Assembly: GCA_002392265.1 (NCBI GenBank) | Contig: DGGP01000068.1 | Coordinates: forward strand, 1-18,243 | DNA: 18,243 nucleotides | Source of the DNA: Firmicutes bacterium UBA3871 | Lineage (GTDB): Bacteria > Bacillota > Clostridia > Peptostreptococcales > Anaerovoracaceae | Reading direction: 5' to 3' | Shown here: piece by piece, positions 7,361 through 14,048 of the stretch | How the letters are laid out: each line of letters opens with the position of its first letter | How positions within the stretch are numbered: position 1 is the stretch's first letter | Position numbers and translations under genes: made by a program | The notes under the pieces: model-generated | What the model was told of the DNA's origin: nothing | What the model saw: the letters and a program-made list of their open reading frames with translations, nothing else | Databases searched by the model: none

Positions 7361-9382
7361 ATGGAATACAATATTAATTACGACATCGCCTCGATAATAA
7401 TAATTATGCTGGTTGTGTCTTCGACACAAAGGCGGAATATGACTACAGGTCTTGCAAACAGGGCTTTTATGCATATGATGTTCGTTACCGTTGTCACTGC
7501 CGTACTCGATATCATAGCTGTAATGCCCCATTCGGAGGATTATCAGTTTGTGATATTCAGGATGGCATACTACCTCACGCAGCAGATGATAGCACCGCTT
7601 TTGGTTATATATGTTGCATCTATAGCAGAGGCGCTTACATTTTTCAGGAAACCAAGGCAGAGGCTGCTGTTTTCAACACCGTTTGCAATCTGTGCACTGC
7701 TGATTTTGACAACACCGATAACAGGGCTCATCTTTTACTGTGTTGACGGGGAATTTTACTATGGTGAGCTTTTCGGCTGCATGAACGTAGTAACCGTGAT
7801 ATATCTGATTTATGCAGGCTTTTATCTGATCAAGTACAAACGCAATCTGTCTCCCGGTTCGGTTCAATACATATTTATAGCCTTTCCGATTGTAATCGCA
7901 GGCATGATTTTACAGATTGCGTTCCCAAAGATTCTGCTGCAGTGCTTTGCGATTTCAATAGCCTTTATGTTCTATATGGTTACAATTCAAAGGCCGGAAG
8001 CATTGCTGGATAATGAAACAAAGCTGTACAACAAGGGCATGTTCATGAAGAACATACAGCATGCTCTCGCCGATCGGCACAGCCTGACACTATGCCTTTT
8101 CAAAATAGAAAAGTCAGAGCACTACATGTCATCACTCAGCGTGGATAATTACAATACCATGCTTCGGGCAATCGCAAAGGGGCTTCGCGAGGCAGTAAAT
8201 ATCGTGGACAAGGATTTCGATATCTATTATCTGAAGCACGGTCTTTATGCAGTAGTTGCCAGAAGCGACATCAGATACAAGGCAGATATGTTCATGGACA
8301 ATGCCGATCAGGAGATTCTGAAGGCTCTTGAGAGTGCTTCAATGATGATCAGCATTCCAAACATCTACAAGTGCGAAGTGCGGCTGCCTGAAGACATTAC
8401 CGAGTTCAGCTCGCTGCCTTCGTTCCTTGACAGTCTGGAGACAATTCTGCCTCGAAGCGGCCATATCTACAGGATTTCGGATATGGATGATCAGGAAAAG
8501 ATCAGCCTTCACATCAACATTAATTCCATAATAGAGAGGGCATTGAATGATGGCGAGTTCAGCGTGCGCTACGCACCTATCTACGACCCGGCGACAGACA
8601 GAATCGTTGCGGGTAATGCGCAGCTCTACCTGAATGATCCGCGCTACGGTGAAATATCTCCAAAGTTTATCTGGATGATGGCCGAAAACAGCGGCGAAAT
8701 AGAGCGTATTGGCGATATGATGTACGACAGAGTCTGCAGATTCGTAGCCGGTGCCGATTTCAAAGAGTCGGGGCTTCGTTACATACAGCTAAAGCTTTCC
8801 GTAAGCGCTTTCGAGAATCAGTATCTCTGCTCAAAGCATATTGCCGGAGCAAACAGATACGGAGTAGACCCAAAGAATATTGCGTTCTCTCTCGCAGAGA
8901 CTTCGGATATAAGCGACTGGTCCGAGGTGGCTGCTCAGGTGCAGCTGCTCAGGTTTACGGGATTTAAGATCGGTCTTGAGGACTACGGCGCTTACAATTC
9001 AAACATCAGAAGAATATCAAGCATTCCGTTTACAGCGCTGCAGCTCGATGCGGACCTCGTCAGAAAAGGCTGCGAGGACGCGGAGCGGCTGGCCGAAAAA
9101 GAATTCAAGGTAAAAATTCAAAGCATAAATGAGCTGATACTGACATCTACAATAGAGATGGTCAGAGGCCTGGGGATAAAGATAATAGCCACCGGCGTCG
9201 ACAGTCAGCATGCAAAGAGTTTTATCGAGGATATGGGATGTGAATACATGATGGGTGACTATTTCGGAGATTATTTACCTCTCCACGATTTTCTGCATCT
9301 GGTACGTTCCTTTAACGAAGAAAGGGAGAAAAAGACCGAGAAGCATCGGGATATATTTGATATGAGAGGCATTGTTCTCTGA
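7361..9382 (+). CDS. Degenerate EAL-domain membrane protein, paralogue of the preceding gene
   Basis: The 673 residues have the same architecture as the upstream gene: about seven hydrophobic N-terminal segments (to about residue 209), a GGDEF-like middle and an EAL-like C-terminal part. The catalytic positions are replaced. 'NAQLYL' (419-424) stands for EALLR, Lys478 for Asn, Ser510 for Glu, Glu540-Asp541 for Asp-Asp, Gln561 for Lys, Thr611 for Glu in the EG motif, and Met631 for Gln. The GGDEF position reads 'YLKHGLYA' with no signature left. An insertion of about 20 charged residues (near 568-590) and a charged tail (about 652-673) are absent from the partner. It begins one base after the upstream stop, with GGAGGAGGTG (7341-7350) inside the upstream gene, so translational coupling is likely. 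It is probably a non-catalytic sensor or a partner of the active EAL protein; that role is inference. Confidence 0.87.
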   Translation: MEYNINYDIASIIIIMLVVSSTQRRNMTTGLANRAFMHMMFVTVVTAVLDIIAVMPHSEDYQFVIFRMAYYLTQQMIAPLLVIYVASIAEALTFFRKPRQRLLFSTPFAICALLILTTPITGLIFYCVDGEFYYGELFGCMNVVTVIYLIYAGFYLIKYKRNLSPGSVQYIFIAFPIVIAGMILQIAFPKILLQCFAISIAFMFYMVTIQRPEALLDNETKLYNKGMFMKNIQHALADRHSLTLCLFKIEKSEHYMSSLSVDNYNTMLRAIAKGLREAVNIVDKDFDIYYLKHGLYAVVARSDIRYKADMFMDNADQEILKALESASMMISIPNIYKCEVRLPEDITEFSSLPSFLDSLETILPRSGHIYRISDMDDQEKISLHININSIIERALNDGEFSVRYAPIYDPATDRIVAGNAQLYLNDPRYGEISPKFIWMMAENSGEIERIGDMMYDRVCRFVAGADFKESGLRYIQLKLSVSAFENQYLCSKHIAGANRYGVDPKNIAFSLAETSDISDWSEVAAQVQLLRFTGFKIGLEDYGAYNSNIRRISSIPFTALQLDADLVRKGCEDAERLAEKEFKVKIQSINELILTSTIEMVRGLGIKIIATGVDSQHAKSFIEDMGCEYMMGDYFGDYLPLHDFLHLVRSFNEEREKKTEKHRDIFDMRGIVL

Positions 9383-9403
9383 TTATAATTAAAAGGAGCT
9401 TTT

Positions 9404-11170
9404 ATGGGAATTTCAAATGTGCTTACTCTGCTCGGAGGTGTGGCTTTATTCCTGTTCGGAATGACACTGATGGGCGACAGTCTGAAAAAGGTAGCGGGTA
9501 ACAAACTGGAACTGGTGCTCTACAGATTATCTAGCACACCGGTAAAGGGGATACTTCTCGGTACCGGCGTAACGGCTGTAATTCAGTCGTCTTCCGCCAC
9601 TTCGGTCATGGTTGTCGGTTTTGTAAACTCGGGCATGATGAAGGTTAAACAGGCAATAGGTGTTGTAATGGGAGCCATCATAGGCACATCCATTACGGGA
9701 TGGATTATAGCCATCTCTGCTGTAGGCAGCAAAGCGGGAAATGATGTATGGGACATTTTTTCGACCGATACGCTGACTGCCATTATTGCAATAGTTGGAA
9801 TAATACTTCGTATATTCTGTAAAAGCACCACAAAGCACAATGTGGGTGACATCATGCTCGGCTTTGCCGTGCTGATGTTTGGTATTGCAGCAATGAGCAA
9901 TGCTGTATACCCTTTAAGAGAAAGCGAAAGTTTTATTAACTTACTGACGAGATTCTCAAATCCTGTAGTAGGTATTCTGGTAGGTTTACTGTTTACCAGT
10001 ATACTTCAGAGCGCATCGGCTGCCGTAGGTATCGTGCAGACACTTTCGGTAACGGGCGCAATCAAGTTTGATATGGTGCTGCCGCTGATTATGGGTATTG
10101 CAATAGGTGCCGCAGTACCGGTACTTCTTTCGGCGCTCGGCGCAAATGTAAACGGTAAAAGAACTGCTCTGGTTTACCTGCTGGTAGACACACTGGGCGT
10201 AATATTATTCAGCATTCTTTTCTATACGGCGAATGCGTTTGTATCCTTCAGCTTTATGGGTATGGCGCTTAATGCCATTCAGATTGCGCTGCTTAATACA
10301 ATATTCAGGGCAGTGATTGTAATACTTCAGGCACCTGCAATCAGCCTGCTTGAAAAGCTGGTATGCTGGCTGGTTCCCGAAAAGGAAGACGAAAATGCAG
10401 AGGACCTTCGGGATATGGACCGCCTCGAGGAAAGATTTATTGCCCATCCGGCGCTTGCCATTGAGCAGAGCCGTCTGGTAATAAATCACATGGCTCAGAA
10501 GACTCAAAAGGCGCTCAAGGCATCCTTCCATCTGCTCGAGGTTTTTACGGAAAATGAGATGCAGTATGTGGCCCGTACTGAAGACATAGTCGACAGATAT
10601 GAGGATAAGCTTGGAACATATCTGGTAAAGATAACCAGAAAAGAGCTTACCCATCAACAGAACGCCGCTGTATCAAAGTTTTTGCATGCGATAAACGACT
10701 TTGAGCGTATGAGCGACCACGCAATCAATGTCTCGCAGTCGGCAGAGGAAATTCATGTGAAGAATATTGAATTTTCAGCAGATGCAAAGCACGAAATCAG
10801 AGTACTGAGCAGTGCCGTTGCGGAATGTATAGGCTTGGCGGTAGATGCATTCACTTCGGGCGATCTCGAAATTGCCTACAAAATAGAGCCGCTTGAAGAG
10901 CTTATCGATAATCTCTGCGATGAGATGAAGCTGCGCCACATAGATCGTATAGCTGCGGGAGAGTGTACGCTGCAGCATGGATTTGTCTTTAACAATCTTC
11001 TTACGGATTTGGAGAGAATATCCGACCACTGTTCGAATATCGGCGTTGCGATGATTGAGCTTGGCAGTGAAACCTTTGATGTTCATGAGTATCTGCATAG
11101 CATTAAGTCGGTAAAGGATGAAAGATTTGAGGCTTACTATGATGAATACAGCAAACGTTATAATATATAG
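9404..11170 (+). CDS. Na/phosphate cotransporter family protein with C-terminal PhoU-like domain
   Basis: This is a membrane protein of the NptA/PNaS (Na+/Pi cotransporter) family, 588 residues long. The N-terminal about 320 residues are hydrophobic and carry the paired family repeats: 'QSSSATS' at 61-67 and 'LQSASAA' at 201-207. The C-terminal about 230 residues are soluble, helical and PhoU-like, with two related motifs, 'DFERMSDHA' (432-440) and 'DLERISDHC' near residue 540. This fusion of transporter and PhoU-like domain is common in Firmicutes. Phosphate uptake or export coupled to sodium is the family function; the transported ion is not proven here. AAGGAG (9393-9398) precedes the ATG. 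The gene follows the degenerate EAL gene by 21 bases with no terminator visible. Confidence 0.92.
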   Translation: MGISNVLTLLGGVALFLFGMTLMGDSLKKVAGNKLELVLYRLSSTPVKGILLGTGVTAVIQSSSATSVMVVGFVNSGMMKVKQAIGVVMGAIIGTSITGWIIAISAVGSKAGNDVWDIFSTDTLTAIIAIVGIILRIFCKSTTKHNVGDIMLGFAVLMFGIAAMSNAVYPLRESESFINLLTRFSNPVVGILVGLLFTSILQSASAAVGIVQTLSVTGAIKFDMVLPLIMGIAIGAAVPVLLSALGANVNGKRTALVYLLVDTLGVILFSILFYTANAFVSFSFMGMALNAIQIALLNTIFRAVIVILQAPAISLLEKLVCWLVPEKEDENAEDLRDMDRLEERFIAHPALAIEQSRLVINHMAQKTQKALKASFHLLEVFTENEMQYVARTEDIVDRYEDKLGTYLVKITRKELTHQQNAAVSKFLHAINDFERMSDHAINVSQSAEEIHVKNIEFSADAKHEIRVLSSAVAECIGLAVDAFTSGDLEIAYKIEPLEELIDNLCDEMKLRHIDRIAAGECTLQHGFVFNNLLTDLERISDHCSNIGVAMIELGSETFDVHEYLHSIKSVKDERFEAYYDEYSKRYNI

Positions 11171-11202
11171 TAAGTTATAGTTGTCAGCGTAGAAAAAGGA
11201 AT

Positions 11203-11209
11203 GGAGGAG
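11203..11209 (+). promoter_or_regulatory. Ribosome binding site that fixes the LUD gene start
   Basis: GGAGGAG lies six bases before the ATG at 11216. A second in-frame ATG at 11201 has only an A-rich GGA directly abutting it, which is poor spacing. The downstream ATG is therefore the preferred start, and the ribosome site overlaps the upstream ATG. Confidence 0.75.
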
Positions 11210-11215
11210 ACAAAA

Positions 11216-11857
11216 ATGTTACCACAGGTAAAAGCAAATTATGATGCACTTGGTCCGCAGGTTGCAAAGAAAATGAACGAAAGATTTTTCGAGGCGTATT
11301 ACGTTTCGACAAAGGAAGAGGCACTGGCAAAGGCATTAGAGCTCATCGGCAAGGATGATCTCGTGTCCTGGGGCGGCACTGTAACAGCTGACCAGATAGG
11401 ACTGAAGGACGCACTTTATGCCCGCGGACAGAAGATGCTGGACCGCGACAAGGCGGCAAGCCCTGAGGAACGCGTTGAAATCCTTCACAAGGCACTCGGC
11501 TGTGACTTTTTCCTCATGAGCGCAAACGCAATTTCAGCTGACGGCCAGATGGTAAATATTGACGGCACCGGAAATCGTGTTGCAGCGCTTTGCTACGGCC
11601 CTCGTAATGTGCTTGTTATTGCGGGCATGAACAAGGTGGCTCCGAATCTGGATGCAGCAGTTTTACGTGCCAGAAATGTTGCGGCACCTACAAATGTATT
11701 CCGCTTCCCTGATCTGCAGACACCTTGCAAAATTGCAGGGAAATGCATAGACTGCAAAGGCGAAACAAGCGTGTGCGCACAGTTTGTGACCACTCGCCTG
11801 TGCAAGCCTGCAGGCAGAATCAAGGTTATTCTGGTAGGAGAAGAACTGGGATTCTAG
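11216..11857 (+). CDS. LUD-domain protein (LutC/YkgG-like)
   Basis: This small cytoplasmic protein of 213 residues belongs to the LUD family (DUF162, related to LutC of the lactate-utilisation complex). Recognisable blocks are 'LVSWGGTVTADQIGL' (49-63), 'LMSANAISADGQMVNIDG' (100-117) and 'GPRNVLVIAGMNKV' (128-141). The tail is cysteine-rich (Cys171, 177, 180, 187, 196), a pattern I associate with stand-alone clostridial LUD proteins rather than LutC itself. It might bind metal or an Fe-S cluster, but that is not shown. No lutA or lutB partner is nearby, so a role in lactate oxidation is not supported. It sits between the phosphate transporter gene (45 bases from its stop to this start) and pepF (58 bases). 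A 218-residue version starting at 11201 is possible but less likely. Confidence 0.85.
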   Translation: MLPQVKANYDALGPQVAKKMNERFFEAYYVSTKEEALAKALELIGKDDLVSWGGTVTADQIGLKDALYARGQKMLDRDKAASPEERVEILHKALGCDFFLMSANAISADGQMVNIDGTGNRVAALCYGPRNVLVIAGMNKVAPNLDAAVLRARNVAAPTNVFRFPDLQTPCKIAGKCIDCKGETSVCAQFVTTRLCKPAGRIKVILVGEELGF

Positions 11858-11915
11858 CAATGCTGCGGCACTGCGGTACTGTGATGCAAATAATGAAAAG
11901 GAGTAATGAATAGAG

Positions 11916-13709
11916 ATGGAAAAATTACCAAAGAGATGTGAAGTTCCCGAAAATCTGAAGTGGGACCTCACCCTTTTATACAAAACACATGAAGCAGCGC
12001 TTTCGGACGCAAAGCGTGTGCAGGAAATGGCAAAGCATATCGAAGAGACGTACAAGGACAGGCTAACCACCGGCAAAAATATTGCGGATTGCATGGCAGA
12101 ATTTGAAAAGATGATGGAAATCATTGAACTGGTGATGAATTATGCAGAGCTGGTTTCTGCGACGGATTATACCGATGCCGAGGCTCAGGACGTTGAAAAC
12201 AGACTTAGAAAGGTCGGTGTCGAAGCAAACAGCCGTCTCAGCTTTATAAACAGCCAGATTGCAGAGCAGCCTGAAGAGGTCATACGTGAAGCCATAGACC
12301 TTTCAAAGGGTGCAAAGCATGCCATTTCCGAAATACTCAGATCAAAGCCTTTCCAGCTCCATCCGGAGGCGGAAAAGGCCATTGCCGCATTTGGCAGAGC
12401 TCTCACACTGCCTTATGACGGTTACAACCAGATAAAGTTCGGTGATATGGATTTCGGAAACTTAAAGGTGGGCGAAAAGGAATATCCTTTCGGCTATGCA
12501 ATGTTTGAGGATGACTATGAGTATTCACCCGATACGGAGCTTCGCCGCAGTGCGTTCAAGGCTTTCTGCGATACGATTTCAAAGTATCGCCACGGAACTG
12601 CCTGCATGTATAATTCATATGTGCAGCAAAACAAGGTCAACTCCGACCTCAGAGGTTTTGCGAATGTATATGATTCGCTTTTGTTCGAGCAGCATGTTGA
12701 CCGTAGCATGTACGACCGTCAGATAGACGTTATAATGGAAAAGCTGGCGCCTCACATGAGGAAATATGCGACGCTCCTGAAGAAGCTGCACGGTCTCGAC
12801 AAAATGACCTATGCTGATTTAAAAATTGCGGTCGACCCGGAGTACGATCCAAAGGTAAGCATTGAAGAGGCAAAAAAGTATATCGAGGGCGGACTTTCTA
12901 TACTCGGCGAGGATTATCTTGAAATGGTTCGCGAGGCCTTTGACAAGCGCTGGGTTGACTTTGCAAAGAATGCGGGAAAGTGCACAGGAGGCTTCTGCAG
13001 TAGCCCTTACAGGCACGGCTCCTTCATTCTGATGTCCTGGAACGACAAGATGAGTGATGTGTTTACTTTGGCTCACGAGCTCGGACATGCCGGACACTTC
13101 AGAGCATGCGGCAATGCGCAGGGAGTTTTGGACACCGCTGTTTCCACATACTTTGTGGAAGCGCCGTCCACAATGAACGAGCTTTTGATGGCGAACTATA
13201 TGATAAAGAATGCAACTGACAAGCGTTTCCGCCGCTGGGTTCTTTCGTGCATCATACAGAATACTTATTACCACAACTTTGTAACGCACCTTCTGGAGGC
13301 GGCCTACCAGAGAGAAGTTTACCGCATTGTTGAAGAGGGCGGGATGCTGAACGCAGATGCTCTCGATGGTATCTATCGCGGCGTGCTTGAAAAATTCTGG
13401 GGAGATGCTGTGGAAATTATTCCGGGTGCGGAGATGACCTGGATGCGCCAGCCACATTACTATATGGGACTTTATTCCTATACCTACAGCGCAGGCCTGA
13501 CTGTTGCGACAGAGGTTGCTCGTCGTATAGAACGTGAAGGAGCCGCTGCGGTTGAGGATTGGAAGAAGGTCTTACGTGCCGGCAGCACGCTCGATCCAAA
13601 GGGGCTTGCTGCACTCGCAGGCGTGGATATTTCGACGGACAAGCCGCTTAATGAGACGATAGAGTATATAGGTAGCATAATCGATGAGATCTGTGAATTA
13701 AGTGAATAG
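11916..13709 (+). CDS. pepF: Oligoendopeptidase F, M3B zinc metallopeptidase
   Basis: PepF-type enzymes are cytoplasmic zinc peptidases that trim short peptides. The 597-residue length is typical of the family. The catalytic HELGH lies at 387-391 inside 'FTLAHELGHAGH', and the third zinc ligand is probably Glu415 in 'YFVEAPST', 24 residues after the second His, as is standard for M3 peptidases. The N-terminal half is helical and the C-terminal 'YSYTYSAGL' region is also conserved in the family. AAAAGGAG lies at 11896-11903, twelve bases before the ATG, slightly long spacing. No signal peptide is visible. It is the last gene of the long plus-strand run and is followed by a strong terminator at 13785-13816. 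Confidence 0.95.
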   Translation: MEKLPKRCEVPENLKWDLTLLYKTHEAALSDAKRVQEMAKHIEETYKDRLTTGKNIADCMAEFEKMMEIIELVMNYAELVSATDYTDAEAQDVENRLRKVGVEANSRLSFINSQIAEQPEEVIREAIDLSKGAKHAISEILRSKPFQLHPEAEKAIAAFGRALTLPYDGYNQIKFGDMDFGNLKVGEKEYPFGYAMFEDDYEYSPDTELRRSAFKAFCDTISKYRHGTACMYNSYVQQNKVNSDLRGFANVYDSLLFEQHVDRSMYDRQIDVIMEKLAPHMRKYATLLKKLHGLDKMTYADLKIAVDPEYDPKVSIEEAKKYIEGGLSILGEDYLEMVREAFDKRWVDFAKNAGKCTGGFCSSPYRHGSFILMSWNDKMSDVFTLAHELGHAGHFRACGNAQGVLDTAVSTYFVEAPSTMNELLMANYMIKNATDKRFRRWVLSCIIQNTYYHNFVTHLLEAAYQREVYRIVEEGGMLNADALDGIYRGVLEKFWGDAVEIIPGAEMTWMRQPHYYMGLYSYTYSAGLTVATEVARRIEREGAAAVEDWKKVLRAGSTLDPKGLAALAGVDISTDKPLNETIEYIGSIIDEICELSE

Positions 13710-13725
13710 TCGTGCTCAGACCTGA

Positions 13726-13742
13726 ACAGTCCGCAGGACTGT
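13726..13742 (+). other. Perfect 7-bp hairpin just after pepF
   Basis: ACAGTCC (13726-13732) pairs perfectly with GGACTGT (13736-13742) around a three-base loop. No T-run follows, so it is not an intrinsic terminator by itself. A second short stem, AGCCC (13745-13749) with GGGTT (13754-13758), follows directly. It may protect the mRNA 3' end, or it may be a relic of the sequence that became the adjoining tRNA-like repeat. Confidence 0.5.
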
Positions 13743-13753
13743 CCAGCCCTTTC

Positions 13754-13844
13754 GGGTTCGACTCCCCTAGGTGCTAAAACCAATAAAAAAATGCGGGTTT
13801 TACCCGCATATTTTTTATTGGTATCACCTAGGGGAGTCGAACCC
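13754..13844. repeat. Imperfect palindrome made from a tRNA-Glu 3' end and its terminator
   Basis: The left arm (13754-13798) repeats, in inverted orientation, the part of the minus-strand tRNA-Glu gene from the T-loop through the CCA end to the terminator stem (13802-13844). Three blocks match exactly. These are 20 bases at 13754-13773 with 13825-13844, 11 bases (CCAATAAAAAA) at 13780-13790 with 13811-13821, and the 8-base terminator stem. Between the first two blocks the left arm has six bases (CTAAAA) against three (ATA) in the tRNA. The plus strand therefore carries a tRNA 3'-end fragment ending in ACCA (13754-13782) that faces the real tRNA gene. Confidence 0.85.
13785..13816. terminator. 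Bidirectional intrinsic terminator between pepF and tRNA-Glu
   Basis: An 8-bp stem pairs ATGCGGGT (13791-13798) with ACCCGCAT (13802-13809) across a three-T loop. It is flanked by A6 (13785-13790) on the left and T6 (13811-13816) on the right, so each strand reads stem then T-run. It can end both the plus-strand pepF transcript and the minus-strand tRNA transcript. Confidence 0.9.
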
Positions 13845-13893
13845 CTGATTCCAGCGTGAGAGGCTAGCGTCTTGACCACTTGACCAAGGTGAC
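13819..13893 (-). tRNA. tRNA-Glu, anticodon CTC
   Basis: Read on the minus strand, the full cloverleaf folds. The acceptor is GTCACCT with AGGTGAT, a G1-U72 wobble plus six standard pairs. The D-arm is GTC/GAC, with a loop containing GTGGTC. The anticodon stem is CTAGC/GCTGG with loop CTCTCAC, giving anticodon CTC at positions 34-36 (reads GAG). The variable loop has four bases, and the T-arm is AGGGG/CCCCT around TTCGACT. The discriminator is A (13822) and CCA is encoded at 13821-13819. The body is 72 bases. The D-arm and overall form resemble Bacillus tRNA-Glu. The gene is divergent from gltX, the synthetase expected to charge it. Confidence 0.95.
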
Positions 13894-13910
13894 ATATTCG
13901 CAACAAAGCT

Positions 13911-13939
13911 ATTGTAATATAAAGCGCGGCTAAAAGCAA
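13911..13939 (-). promoter_or_regulatory. Predicted sigma-A promoter of tRNA-Glu
   Basis: On the minus strand, TTGCTT (13934-13939) and TACAAT (13911-13916) are separated by 17 bases. The -10 ends 17 bases before the first tRNA base, leaving room for a short leader. The -10 matches consensus at five of six positions and the -35 at four. Confidence 0.65.
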
Positions 13940-13958
13940 GGACTTTTTGCAAAAATAT

Positions 13959-13988
13959 TTGACGGGCTTATATAAAGATGGATATAAT
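13959..13988 (+). promoter_or_regulatory. Predicted sigma-A promoter of gltX
   Basis: TTGACG (13959-13964) and a perfect TATAAT (13983-13988) are separated by 18 bases. This predicts a transcript start near 13995 and a leader of about 54 bases, too short for a T-box. It lies back to back with the tRNA-Glu promoter, 19 bases away. Confidence 0.82.
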
Positions 13989-14048
13989 ATAGGTTGTTAT
14001 GATATTAAAACGAGCAGTTTGAGACTGTGATTATATTAGGAGGAAATA

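Noticed and set aside
12819-13457. Minus-strand frame of 212 codons within pepF
   Set aside because: It lies wholly antisense to the pepF catalytic region. It is a by-product of codon use, with no independent support.
13754-13844. Attachment site of an integrative element at the tRNA 3' end
   Set aside because: Integration normally leaves direct repeats of the tRNA end. Here the copy is inverted and only a few bases away, and there is no integrase or foreign cargo in the window.
13484-13939. Minus-strand reading frame of 151 codons across the end of pepF and the tRNA region
   Set aside because: It overlaps pepF antisense, the terminator and the whole tRNA-Glu gene. Its translation mainly mirrors the tRNA and its inverted copy, so it is a spurious frame.
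13989-14048. T-box leader for gltX
   Set aside because: The predicted leader is only about 54 bases. It has no T-box core sequence and no terminator/antiterminator pair.
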